Both the position numbers and the translations under genes were made by a program. Below are positions 12,700 to 26,130 of a stretch of DNA of 64,000 bases, one piece after another. The first letter of the stretch is position 1; the number at the start of each line of letters is the position of its first letter. Location: assembly GCA_036365515.1 (NCBI GenBank), contig CM070877.1, positions 17,860,701 through 17,924,700 on the forward strand. The letters are read 5' to 3'. This DNA is from Torymus aiolomorphi (lineage: Eukaryota; Arthropoda; Insecta; Hymenoptera; Torymidae). Below the pieces are notes generated by a model that was not told the DNA's origin, did not search any database, and was given only the letters and a program-made list of their open reading frames with translations.

Positions 12700-13560
12700 C
12701 TCAGATGTAAATTACACCCGAATGGAAAGTCGGTCGTAAAATATAATTTTGAAAATGCACGCGTGCGCGATCTCGCAACATACACGTTGTTCAACCATTG
12801 TGACTACAGTTCGCACGCGACTACACCAACAAGCAAAAAAGAACCACCCCTACCACATTTTTTTTTATTTACCACGAGACTAATCCCTCTTGTACAATAT
12901 CAATGCATCCGCGTAATCAGCATATATCGATCTTCGAGCCTCTTGCACACAATAAGTCTCTCACTCTCGAAGCCTCTCCCGCGGTTCTTTGCGCTTGCGC
13001 GGCAAGTAGTCCGCTGTATTTACGATCCTCGCGCGCGCATGTAGGTATATCGGATTGACGCACGGCCTAAGCGTGTGTGTGTGCATGTACGCGTCCCTGC
13101 AGTATGCATGCGACTTTCTAAGTGCGCCTCTACGTCTTTCTCGCGCGCCGTAAACACACCTGTATATATGTGTGTGTGTATAGCCGCGAGGAGAATGGAT
13201 GAACGTCGAGGCGAATTTATTCCCGGCCGATGCCGCCGACATCATAATTTAATAATGCAGGGGAGTAGCAGTAGCGCACAGTCGCGTGATACACGTTGCT
13301 GCGACGGCGCGGAGTGAGAGAGAGAGAGGAAAAAAAGAGCGTATACAGGACGAGAGAATCGTCGTGAATGTTTCAGGCGTGTTTTGTGCCGCCGCGCGCG
13401 GTTGGTATACGTGTGTTTGGTTAGCAGTAGGCCGAACGGCGTGTAATGGCTTTTGAATGTTTCGCGAGTGAGGGCTGGCGTAAAAATTTAATGTCTGAGT
13501 GCGATTTGCATGATCATTGGTATTACGAGTGTAAGTATTTATTGCACGAAATATTACAAT
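12700..13560. other. GC island with strand-skew switch, unit 6
   Basis: The left flank 12780-12960 is A/C-rich. On the right, 13441-13500 has G 19, C 6, T 21, A 14. The core contains alternating CA/CG tracts. Confidence 0.65.
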
Positions 13561-13689
13561 TTTCGTTATGGAAAGGGAACAACGATTCGAATTTAACTAT
13601 GTCGGGTAATCTACGATAAAAAAAATTTATGTTATACATACGTGTATATAACAATCTTTGCATACTGATGATAAAAACTGACGACCATA

Positions 13690-14395
13690 ATACAAAAAAA
13701 AAAAAAAAAAAAATTGCAAAAGGAACCAGACAAAAAAAATACAACCATCCAACTTGCTAACGACATTAATCGAACTCTTATACCCCCAACGCGTTACCAA
13801 CTAATCAGTATTCGGACAAACATAGAGCGCGTTCTTGCAACAAAACGAACGATAACATTTGGCTTTATATCACGTACAGAGAACTAAAAGTGACACGGAG
13901 CCTCGGAGGATCGCTTATATCGCAAACAAACGGGCGCGTGAACGTCGGTGACCTACTGCTGCGAACACGGAGGCAGACGGAGGAGGGTTGGAGTATAAGC
14001 AAACTTGCTCGTGAGCGCGCGCTCGAGCAAAAGCTACAGCATTCTAAAATTACGTCATATTCCGTCAGAAGTCAGGAAGAACTTCCTAATTCCCGAAGCG
14101 CGCGCGCGCAAGTTCGCTCTCTCTCTCTCTCTCTCTCCTCTGGATTTCAGTGTATACACGACCTAATGTTGTTAGACGAGAGAGAGGGATGGATGAGCCA
14201 TCGTGAGGTGCCGTGTAACGTCTGCATTAAGGGGCGCGAGCGAGACGTGATTGACTGGTTAATTGAAATAGTGAATTTTGGGGAATGTTGTTTTGTGAAT
14301 TATGTGGAGTTAATGGGTGGGTAAAACGTGACTGCTCTGTGATTCTCGGTGAGAGGAAAGTTTGGAAGCATTGGTGGGGTTCGTTATGATTCTTG
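13690..14395. other. GC island with strand-skew switch, unit 7
   Basis: The left flank includes an A-run (13694-13712) and a strongly A/C-rich segment to 13870. The right flank (14230-14390) is strikingly G/T-rich. A (CT)10 tract lies at 14118-14138. The 144-codon frame 13890-14324 crosses the CT tract and lacks coding signs. Confidence 0.65.
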
Positions 14396-14647
14396 CACGG
14401 AGAGAAATTTTGACAAGCGGATCGCCGAAATCGAAGCAAATGGATAGCTCACGATTTCGGTAAACCGAGTTCCAACTTTTGGTCATCGGATGACCTTCTG
14501 AGAGACATCCGTTGACCTAATGGTCGGTAAACAGCGCCATAGGTCAACGGATGTCTCTCAGAAGGTCATCCGATGACCAACGTCAAAAGCGCGAGCTACG
14601 ATTCTGCTTCGATTTCGGCGATCCGCTTACCAAAATTTCTCTCCGTG
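14396..14647. mobile_element. Foldback element F, CACGGAGAGAAATTTTG terminus (252 bp)
   Basis: A full-length inverted repeat from CACGGAGAGAAATTTTG to CAAAATTTCTCTCCGTG. Arms near the centre repeat ACATCCGTTGACCTA and CTTCTGAGAG. Each arm also contains a small self-palindrome, GGTCATCGGATGACC (14481-14495) and GGTCATCCGATGACC (14564-14578). No coding capacity. The TA edges seen in related elements are not present here. Confidence 0.85.
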
Positions 14648-14819
14648 ATGTAAAAAGTAAAACACTGCTATTTACACCGTGTCTTTGTAGCAGCTTTTGT
14701 AAAAATGAATAAATTGCAGGAAGATAAAAACAAAAGATTTTCTAAACGTATAGTTTCACTATCGCGTACATGAAATATTCCGTTTTCAAACGGTTAAACC
14801 ATTATCGCTTTCTCACAGT

Positions 14820-15540
14820 GCTCTTAAAAAAAAAGAAGATAACCTACATATTCCGTCTGCATTTAACCTCATACACATACAACAACACCTCAACTATCAA
14901 CCTCATCATCTTTTCCCACCTCAACGCCTGAATACATACCAAGCTCGCAGTTCATCATTCAACCTCGAAAAGAAAAGCCGCTCGTTCGCTTGCCACTTCA
15001 TTCACGCAGCCTCGTTACATCGAGCTTCCGCAGCCACAGCCGCCACGTATATACCCTCACACGCGCGGATATTATAAACGAGAAGCGCTTCTCGCGCGAA
15101 CTGAAATTAGCTCGTTCCTTACCGAATATGACGTCCGCTGAATTTCATGTAAACAAGAAGCCACGGCGTACGCGTTCAAAGCGTCGAATCAGCGGAGTTC
15201 CGGGACGATAAGCCGCTGCAATTTCGATGCAAAACGCAGGAAGGTCGGCGCTCGTGTGTGTGTGTGTACATGGCTGACGGTTGAATACGGGTGCGAGGGC
15301 CGCGAGGAAATTAGGATTTTTCGGGGTAAATTGTTATTGCGCGGGGTTTTTGTTGTTGGGTTGCGAGGCGAGATTGCGTACGTGATAATTGTTTGGCAGA
15401 AAGGTATATGAATATTTGAGTGGTTGCGCATGCGCATGATTTTTACTGTAGAGGAGTGGTTTTTTCTAATGAAAATTTTTTAGTTTTTGCTTGCGATGGG
15501 TAACATTATTTTTATTCGGTGTAAATCGAAAATTAGTGCA
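14820..15540. other. GC island with strand-skew switch, unit 8
   Basis: Counted: 14881-14940 has C 24, G 2, A 20, T 14; 15301-15360 has G 22, C 5, T 23, A 10. One of the clearest examples; it lacks a long microsatellite, so GA arrays do not cause the skew. Confidence 0.75.
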
Positions 15541-16060
15541 ACGATAGTATAGAAGATATTTTAACCAAAAATAAAATGTGTATTGAAAAGGGCGTAATTT
15601 GACCGAATGTTTTTATTATCCAAAAAGGAGATCGAAAAGAGCGACTTTAAAGAGCTATCTCCGAGAAACAGTTGTAGAAACCCAGAATTTTCAATAGTTA
15701 AATCCAAAACGAATTCTCCGTTGTGCAAATAACATTTTCCAGTTAGTTTCTGTATTTGATCTCATTGTTTACCGATGTTTCAGCGAAAACAAGTTTACCC
15801 CTACTGCTGTATTATTCATTGCAATGTCGTTATAAAACCCAAAGACATTGAAAACTTTTCCATTTTAATATAAAATTACGCTGAAGTTCGTAACGAATTC
15901 GCGAAATAAATGTATAATGAGGGAGAAAGAAGTCGCACGCGCGCGTGAAATGCTCATTAGAAATCACGTTTTTTCGCGCATGTATATTTATGAACACATT
16001 TTGTCAGCTCTTTCAGGCCTGAATACGTTCCGACGTATATAAGAGTAATGTACTCGAAAT
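15540..16060. other. AT-rich spacer
   Basis: No gene, RNA or element recognised. Confidence 0.5.
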
Positions 16061-17400
16061 CCGGCTTTCCCGAGAAAACGCGCACACCAAAATTTTCACG
16101 AAAATCCCATATACGCCTTTTACACTAATGATGCTACTTATATATAACCAGGCCCGTACGTATATATTTTTCTCTCAGAATACACCGGTTTTCGATACGA
16201 TTATTTCGCAAAGCTGTCTCGCGTATCAGCCGTGAATACACTTAAAATTAAATCATACGAAAACAGCACATTTGCGCAATTATGTGCGCACTTGGCTGCG
16301 TTGTTTACCTTCCTAACGTGTATACGGACGCGCACGACTTCACACGAAACGTACAAACCACTTCATCGCGGCTCCATCAAATTCACAGTAACTCATCTGC
16401 ACTCCCCGACACCACATCCTTGAAAAATCGTGCATACACACACACACCTTCACAAATGTACAGTCAAGACATTCTCTTGTAGCTCCCCTTTTCGATACTT
16501 CGGCGCGCGGTTTGATTTATGAGCGCAACGAGTTTTGAGGTCACGTACACGCGCGGAAAAGAGAGATATAATCGATTGACGCGCGCGGAGAGGATTTTTA
16601 ATATCGCGCGGCTCGTCGACGCTAATCGATATCGATATAAACACACACATCACGCAAAGCCGATGCCGACGACGACCGATGATGTATCGGTCAACGCGAG
16701 CGAATTAAAAATCTTGCACCAGTATAATTTTTCGGTATACACGCGCTACGCGTAATGTATGTTGATTGCGCGAATTGCCCCGCGGCTTGGTTAATCGATT
16801 GTTCCGGCTCGATTTTCCGACGGGTTAGCTGATATAGTTTATAACGTCGCTTGTACGACGCCAAGTTCGGCGAAAATCTCGACAACACTGCGTATACGAT
16901 TAGCGATAATAAAGTAGTTACCCCGCGCGCCACTTTATATATTAATTTATTACACGCGTGTTCACAGCGGCTTTACTATCAATTTGGTGGACGCGAGGGG
17001 AGATGGTATTTTATTAAAATAGTAATTATCGTTCCGGATTTTAATAACGTATATTTTTCATCTACCCGCGTCCTCCTGAAAAAGATATAATTTCGACCGC
17101 GTCGCGTGCCGCTTCAGTTTGTGCGCGCGCGGGGCTGCGTCCAAATTTACCGATATTTGCGAAATAATCGTATTTTTAGTATTGACTGGGCGAATTATGT
17201 CAGTGCGCGCTTAGCGGCGATAATGTTCCAAGGTTGAAAATGCATTCGCGCCGAATTGATGTTAAAAATGAATGGATTAAAAGTGAGTTTGGACTGGTGG
17301 AGATATTAATAGCGGTAATGGGCGGTGGAAATATCTGTTTTATACGTGAATACGAAAATTTATGATATTTGTTGTCCTTTATTAGTTCATTTTTCTTTAC
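16060..17400. other. GC island with strand-skew switch, unit 9
   Basis: A/C-rich from 16320 to 16470 and G/T-rich from 17210 to 17340, with a broad CpG core between. Opposed open frames in the core (16450-16653 and 16519-16755) are mutually overlapping and not coding-like. Confidence 0.6.
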
Positions 17401-17535
17401 TATAGTTAGAATTGCTATTAATTTAATATAGTAAATAGTATTTTAATGACATTTCATACGTTTTTAAGAATATGCCATCGCATCGATGCAGGCATGTTGT
17501 ACGATTCCGATACTCGTGTTGTATATCGAATCTTA

Positions 17536-17774
17536 TACGGAGAAAAAATTACTATATTTATAGTAACCGTGGGATAGACTCAAATTATCATAATATTTAC
17601 TACAATTTATAGTAAAAACTCCTATCTTTTGAGTAATTTTTACTATGTATATAGCAATTCTTACTATAAATTGTAGTAAATTTTATGATAATTCGAGTCT
17701 GTCCCAAAATCCTATAGAATATAGTAATTTCTCTTACATTTATAGTAAACTTTCCTACAACATTTCTCTCAGTG
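17536..17774. mobile_element. Foldback element B, same family as A (239 bp)
   Basis: An inverted repeat over its full length. The right end (reverse complement CACTGAGAGAAATGTTGTAG) is the same as that of element A; the left end reads TACGGAGAAAAAATTACTAT. TA lies at both edges. ATTTACTACAATTTATAGTAA occurs in both arms. It is the short, internally deleted form of the family. Confidence 0.85.
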
Positions 17775-17839
17775 TATATAAAATGTATGGTTATCGATTG
17801 CAAGAAATAACACAAGTTCAAAAACGTTTTTAGTTTACT

Positions 17840-18850
<1,011 letters not shown>

Positions 18851-19219
18851 TTTATTACTAGATTAATATATGCGGGTTATTCAATTTATTGACAAATCGT
18901 TATACAGAATTAAGAAAACGTTATTAATTTGAAAAATTAATATTTTCCTTTATCTTTACGAGAGCTTTTTATGCATGTACTCCAATTTCTCGAAATTCAG
19001 TTAAAATCAAATGAATATATTCACTTTATTTGATTTCGTATCCATGTTATACTGACAACCATTTAAAATTCAAATAAAATGAAATATATAAATTACTAAT
19101 TCATTGTTCCATTTCACATAAATGCAATAAATATCTGCAAAGAGAGAGTCGGATTTTCATGTAACAATTTTGTATGTAACAATTTAATATCGAAAATAAA
19201 GTCTTTTACGCGTACCACT

Positions 19220-20230
19220 TCGTTTTCATAATAAATGTTTAACTTCTACAACTACGCTGGAATTACGTTCCACTACTGTTCAGTAAATATTTGTAACACG
19301 GAATTTCGTACAGAGAATAACTAATCTAATCTAGAAAATCAACCATAAAATTAGTTTAGGAGAGAATCCTCTAACAGCCACCATTTATTTCAACCGTACT
19401 CTCGTCAGATACAAAACATGACTGCATTCGGCGACAAAGAACTGCGCGCCAAAATAAAAGGCGCACGCCCGCCGCACTCTCGTGAGCAAATAGTTACCCA
19501 GTGCCCGGGCCAAAAGAGAGAGAGACCAGACGTGGCCTCATCGAGCAGAGAGACGCAGAAAAGCACACACAGACACACACACATCCAGACCACGTATAAC
19601 ATACGACTGCGACAATTTCGGCGAGCGAAACCGTAGGGAAAAACAAGGAGCGAGCTGCTGCACCGGCGTCCAAACATCATCCGCCGCGCGACGCTATATA
19701 TCGTCGAAGTCGACGAAAATTGGATCCACTCTCTCTCTCTCTTTCTCCCTGGCTTATCATCCACGCGGCGCGTCGGGGGACCACCTGTTACGTCTCAATC
19801 TAATCGCGCATTTGATTTCCACCCTTTGTTTCTCTCTCTTTCTCGCTCGACGCTGCCACTCTTTCCCTTCCTTTTTCGCCCGACGCCCGCGCGAATTGAC
19901 GAGAGGGAGCGCGTCGTGTGTGATGGAAGAGAGAGAGAGCCGAGCGCTCTGGGATTGATTTCGAAGTCGAGGATTTTAGAGTGCGGTGCGCGGAGGCGGA
20001 GAAACGATTTATATGTAGGGAGAGAGAGAGAGAGAGAGGTTTGACGCGCGGTTTTATGCGGCCGCCACGCGCTGATGTATTGATGGGGGTATTATATATA
20101 TGTTGTGTCAAAACGACTGAATGCCGGATTGACTTTAATAATATAATTATTCGGGGTCTCTTGTGGGTTTGTGACAGGTGGTGCGTGATTGCTTGGGGTG
20201 ATTAATGTGGTGCTAGGAGTGATAGATGCT
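19220..20230. other. GC island with strand-skew switch, unit 11
   Basis: The left flank 19320-19430 is A/C-rich. The right flank 20150-20230 is strongly G/T-rich (GGGTTTGTGACAGGTGGTG). Short GA and CT tracts lie in the core. Confidence 0.65.
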
Positions 20231-20809
20231 GAAAGTTAAAGTAGACAGATACAATTTAAAATATGTTTAGAACGTTCGTTATAAATGTTTCGTAGTCAAT
20301 TTTGTTTGAAATAATAGCAATTGTGTTATATTATACTGTTACATTTTATTCTGATTAATATAGATTTAGACGCTGGAACGTATGAAGTGTAGACAAAGAC
20401 ACATTATCGTAAGTTATGCGCGTCAAATAATACATATTAATTACTTTTCAATAGATAAGATAAGTAAAACAACATATATTTGACATGTAATTCGTATATT
20501 GATATTATATCTTGAAAGCTACCGATCACTGAATTTCAATTACTAAAGATGAATATGGGTACAATTCTCGATAACCACGAGTAACGAGAATTTCTGGCGT
20601 ACTCATAAAGAAAGAGTTTTTAATTTTTGTTTTTTTTTTTTTTTCGATTTCTAATTTTCCTCTGATATTTCGAAAACTACAGTCGTTGCGCTACACATAA
20701 TGTATGCCTGCTTTGACAGTTTGGAAACACAAAAATTTACCGAGAACTGTAAAAAAATTGCAAACACATTCGCGTAACCGTACGTTTTATTATTAAAAAC
20801 TTCTATACA

Positions 20810-21620
20810 GAAAAAAGCCCCTTCCCTAATAACAAGGCCCAACTATAAAACCTGCATTATCACCGTTACAAGACACACTTTAATGACAAACTACAGAGCC
20901 ACTCCCGCACACCGGACACCATAAACCTCATCCGCCCAATAACCTCGCATTGTATCAGACACCATATCTCTCAACCCGGCATAATCGCGTTATATTCCCC
21001 AAACAGTCCATATACCTAACGCGCACACCGAATCCCATACATCTTCCGCGTCCAAGCCCACACACAGCCAAGGCCAGCGTGTACAACTGCGCGCTTCTCT
21101 AATTGCGCCTACATATGCGCTCCAACTACGCATCACTCGCCACGTGTTTTTCGACGATAGTAGGGGGGCGCGGAGAGAGACGCTCGGGGAAAAAGGTTCG
21201 ATCGCGCGGTGTGTATTACGTCATCCGCGCTCGACACGTGTGTGTTTGCGCACCGCCAGTCGAGAGATAACGAAGTCACTGAGAGTGCGCAGAGAGTGTG
21301 AGAGGTAGTAGGCGGGTAAACAAAAATATTTTTTTCGGCTAGTCGACGGACCGAGCGCGCGAAAATTTTATCCCGTATTTTGTTGCGCAAGATCTTTTTT
21401 GTTGGAAGATGATGCGTACTTTTACGTGGTTGTGGAGTTGCGGTATGTTTAGGGTAGACGTGCGATGCTGAGGATGAAAGGAGGCTGGGGTTTGAATGAT
21501 GTAAGCAATCTAATAATGAAGTATAGATTTTTTTTAACTAAAGTTTAAGGAGGAGTTAAGGGGGGTTTTAAAGAGTTAAAGGAATATGAGGAATACTGTT
21601 ATTCGAATTCGAGGAGTCGG
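20810..21620. other. GC island with strand-skew switch, unit 12
   Basis: 20860-21070 is A/C-rich with hardly any G runs. 21400-21620 is G/T-rich. The core 21070-21390 is CpG-rich. Confidence 0.7.
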
Positions 21621-22110
21621 ATAGTGTTAAGTTGTAACTCAGTTTCTTCAAAAAATGTATCTGGATCAAGATTTAAATATTTTTTACAGCGCAGGAGAAT
21701 GTTTTTCCAGCGCATCAACCGGCGACTTTCGAAGATCTGGGGCGAGACTCGTAAACCCCAAAATTTTTAGGACGGTTACAAGATTTACAAAGTGTATAAC
21801 CCAAAAACAAGCTTTTAGATCGCTAAGTGAACGTAAACCACAGTTCATAAATAACGCTCAATCTCTCATTATTTTATGCTATCGAACACGTTAAGTACTG
21901 TATCTCAAAAATGTCAGTATATCTTAACACGTTATTAGATATTTCGTTGTTGTATCGCCACTTTTGCCAACATTGCCATATAGAACAGCACAGCTGATAT
22001 ATCATTTATCCTCGGTACGATAAAATTTTGTAAGAATATTTACCGAAATTTGAATGCTTATTTCTTCATTTAAAAAATGCTTTTCTATGTGAGTATTGAA
22101 TTCGAGCATT
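21620..22110. other. AT-rich spacer
   Basis: The frame 21655-21894 (79 codons) has no recognisable domain. No RNA or repeat seen. Confidence 0.4.
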
Positions 22111-22114
22111 AATA

Positions 22115-22722
22115 CACTGAGAAAAGGATTTTTTTACTGTTAACATGGCATTATAACTGTTAACATGCGTATGATTAAATATGACCAAATATCGGCATTG
22201 TAACAGTTATAATGCCATGTTAACAGTTAAATTACCATGTTCTCATAAACAATTTCAATATGAGAACATTGATATTGTAATAATTACAATATGCTTATTA
22301 TAATAGTTTTTGAATCTAATGGCCAATTTTTTACCAGGATGATGTTGTTTTATAACAAAAACGTTAGAAATAAAAACATCATTTATTTTTTACTCCAACG
22401 TTTCGGACATTTTTATTGTTTATCCTGAGGGATATAAACAATAAAAATGTCCAAAACGTTGAAGTAAAAAACTAAATGGAGTTTTTATTTCAAACCTTTT
22501 TGTTATATAACATCATCCTGGTAGACAATTGGCTATTAGATTCAAAAACTACAATTTACAAGAACTTGTACCATCAGCTAGCTACTTTCAAATCTGAATC
22601 TGTCTATTAGTTAATATAGATATTGTAACTATTGCAATATCACATTTTATCCTTAAACATGTCAAATAGTTGTATTTCAAATAGATAAATATGTTAACAG
22701 TAACAATATTCTTCTCTCAGTG
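22115..22722. mobile_element. TIR element C, CACTGAGA terminus (608 bp), host of a nested hairpin
   Basis: The left end CACTGAGAAAAGGATTTTTT and the right end (reverse complement CACTGAGAGAAGAATATTGT) share the family terminus, and both edges carry TA. The terminal TIR arms share ACTGTTAACAT; interior GTTAACA and ATTGTAAC motifs recur. The interior is unrelated to element A. A 246-bp hairpin at 22305-22550 interrupts it. Confidence 0.8.
22305..22550. mobile_element. Nested hairpin with GAAACGTTG motif (246 bp)
   Basis: It begins AGTTTTTGAATCTAAT and ends ATTAGATTCAAAAACT, with arms sharing CCAGGATGATGTT and ATAACAAAAA. The centre carries inverted copies of CGTTTTGGAC/GTCCGAAACGTTG and AACAATAAAAATGTCC. 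The same GAAACGTTG motif occurs in the fragment at 32.0 kb. Confidence 0.8.
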
Positions 22723-22729
22723 TATATTC

Positions 22730-23350
22730 AGTAAAATCATTCTGCAAGTAAAATATGCTGAAGGTTATACAACGAGAATGTACAAAAAACTCATGTATAT
22801 TCAATTTATTCGAGTAAGAGCAATTTGTAGAAATGAGGAAATACTATCCAATATTAATAAATCAAATCAAGTGAATTGATGGTCGGAAATAAGGTTCAGT
22901 TTTAAATTTAAGAGTCAAGATACTCGTCTGAAAAACAAACTTAAATTAGGTCTTATAATAAAGCGTTCAGGTCACGAGCATTGATATAGAATGCAGACAT
23001 GTAAAGGTAATATGTTAACAAAAATATTCCTTTCGATACGTAAAAACTAAGTAATATCGAAATAAAGTGAAGCTGTATAGTTTTTTTAATTTTCAATACA
23101 AGAACCGCAAAAAAACTACACATTGAATGTAGGAAAAGAAAAAACACGAAAGGATATAAAATACACAGAGAAATACCAATAGCAATCACGTAATATCTCT
23201 CCGATACGCCGAGAAAAAGAGTATAAAAAGGTTTCGCTTTAATCCAGCTTCAGTCATGTAAATTTTTAACGAGAAAAGCGCGAGATAATGAAAATTTATT
23301 TAATATCGCTGATGTACAGACTATCATAATTGAAAGTCGAATAAAATCAA
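22730..23350. other. AT-rich spacer
   Basis: No gene or repeat supported. Short opposed frames have no coding character. Confidence 0.45.
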
Positions 23351-23880
23351 CCATTAATTCATTCCTTATATTCTATTCACGACTCTCCCCGACAGCTAAA
23401 CGTTCATCAATACTCATCAATAAATCCGAAGCTCTGAATAATTTCATCAGATTATACATTTGCTCTCATTTGAATTAACAATTTACCCGCGCGCTCACTT
23501 TATATCTCTTTAAGAAACGCGTGCACGCGCGCACAGCTGAAAACAGCCTTCAATTACAATCTTACTCCCATAAACAAGTCATATTTTACGCACTGGATAA
23601 AGAACGGAAGAAGTCGATCCTTCCGCGAAGAAACGGTTCGGCGTCAGGGATGTTTCCCGGCCATTTCTTATTTCCGAAATAGAATCAATCAGCCCTGCGC
23701 GCGCGGTAAAAAAGGCTGTGGGGTGGTGGGATATATCGACCAATCAGTGTCGCCGCGTTTTTACGTCTACGGCAATTTGCCCCGGTGAGAACGAGAGTGT
23801 AACGTGAAAAACATTCACACATATACGAGGGGTCAGGGTTGAGAAATGCTTGAAATTTTTACCGAGGTCGATTTTTTCTC
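23350..23880. other. GC island with strand-skew switch, unit 13
   Basis: A/C-rich at 23380-23460 and G-richer at 23700-23840 (GGCTGTGGGGTGGTGGG). Moderate contrast. Confidence 0.5.
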
Positions 23881-24219
23881 CGGCCGCGCGCGACCGGAAA
23901 TTCTTTCTGAATTTTTCAAGCCACCCTCGCGAAGTTCATCAATCTTTTTCGCGTGCCGCAAAGTCGATTTTTACCTTTGCGGAGAGAGTAGTCTTCTTTA
24001 ACTTTGACCGCTGCAGTATCATAAATATTTGTTTTAAAAAGGTGGACAAATTGTATTTTATAATCTGATACTTTTATCCCGGAAAATTGGTCTTGACTTT
24101 ACGTTCGCATTCGCCCGATAAACAGAAATTATTGTTGCTACATTGTAAATACGAAATGGAAATTATGAATACAAATTAATCATCGTTGTTCTAAGTCACG
24201 TTTTAAAATTTAAGATCTC

Positions 24220-25130
24220 CATCTTCTCAAAGTCTCCCTTTCATCGGATCAGAATTGAATTCTCGCTTTTCGAAAATTGGAATCCTACTACCCCGCAATT
24301 GAAATTCCAATTCGAGAAATTCAGATTGAAAATCCCAAATTTATCGATTCGAAAACTCCTCCCCTTTAGCAGAGTCTTATCCCCACGTCTCCCAACTTCC
24401 CCTAAATTCAATGATAAAAAAGAAAAAAAAAATTTACATCCCTAGCCACACTCCGCATCCTGCAGACTCGAAACCTCTAAGGGATACGGCAAAAAAGTGT
24501 CAATCTTTCCATCGTACCCGTCAACTCCCCGCCACCCACTAATCGCTAATCGCACATCGAGTCGTCCTCCCCCGGCGCGCGAAATCGAGTTTCCAAACAT
24601 CTCTCCCCGAGAGTCGACGACACACGTCAGCCCGGGGGAAAACAGACGTCAAAGCGACCTATATCTACACCTCTGAGAGAGAAAAAGGAGGAGCGGGCAC
24701 GAAAGAGCAACAGTTATAACGCAGATTCGTCGCGATAGCTAATGCGCCGTAATAAAAGAAAGCCCAGACGCGCGTTTTTTTTTTGCGCCGCGGCAGTGGC
24801 TTTCTTTTGACGCGCGGCGCAGTGCCGAGGGAAAGTGCCGAGGAGTGGCTGCGCTGCGTGCGGGCGAGCGACTGAGAAATCGCAGTTCTTCTTTTTTTTA
24901 CGGGCTGCGACGGCTTTTTTTTACGAGGGTAGCGACGACTGGGTGTTGTTGGTACCGCCAGGTTTTCGCGATTACGGTTGCAGGAGCTTTGAGGTTTAAA
25001 AAGGCGCTTTGGAGAAATTGTTGAACCCGGGTATGATTCATAAATACTGCGGGTATTTCTTTGCGTGGGTGGTATACAGGTTAATAGTGGATGTTATATA
25101 GTATATATAAGGCTTGAAGAACGATATCTG
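24220..25130. other. GC island with strand-skew switch, unit 14
   Basis: Counted: 24361-24420 has C 21, G 5; 25021-25080 has G 18, C 9, T 20, A 13. The core 24540-24900 is CpG-rich. Confidence 0.7.
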
Positions 25131-26130
25131 ACTATGACTGAAGCTTAATAAGCGATAATCATGAAACTCCCTAAATTTTATTATTTTACAATTTTTCAAT
25201 CAAGCCATGTCCTTATAGTTGTAGGAAAACATTTGCTCGATTCAACGAGTTTGGGCCAAGAAAATTGCTGGTTGTAAAGAGATGTTCTATTCATCATTCT
25301 ATAATATAAGCGAATTTCCTTTTGTCGAAACCAGAAATCTTGCAGGAAGTCGATTAATCTTCCCAGCCCAAATCTTTTCACGTGTCAGGCAGTCTTTTAA
25401 CACCTCTACTATTTGACCGTCCGATTGTAATACTCGAAGTCTATACACATTCTACAGACTGTAACTTCTTATGGACAAAATCTGGATAAACTTTAAGGTT
25501 ATATAAGCCGTAAGGTCTCATTAAAAAATTTAAGACAAATATTTTGGTCATATAATTGGTCAAAAACAGTAATATTCTACAGTACTAAGAGTAAACAAAT
25601 ATGTAAAATATTTTTTAAAACTGTAAAAAAAATTTTACATCGATTTCAGAACATTTTAATGCTCATTTTTCTTACTTTTTGGTATAACTGTACGTCTTAT
25701 TTCATAGTTTTTATATTATATTTCAGAAAATATTTTCGAAGTGGACGTTTTAAAAAAATGGAACTTGCTTATCTAACATACATTGACGATTATACGAACT
25801 TTCAAAGCCATAACACTATGGCATCTATATATTTTTTTTAATTTAGTTGCTAATTTTGCAAGTTCCCATAAGATTAATGTTAAATTCAAATTGCAATAAT
25901 TTCATAACCATTCTCGTTAAGTCTCTGAAATTTTGCACAATCTTTTATACTTATGATATTTAATAACTATCAAATTTTGAACAATTTGTCACTATTTTCG
26001 TCTTATAGCCAGTATAACCTTAAGATCCATGAATTTCTACATTACATTGTAAGGCACTGTTTATTACATTTGTCGGTTGTTTAGATATAAAAGCTCTTTA
26101 TTAAAATATAGAAGACAATCAAAGATTTTA
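25130..26130. other. AT-rich spacer
   Basis: One kilobase with no supported gene, RNA or inverted repeat. Confidence 0.5.
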
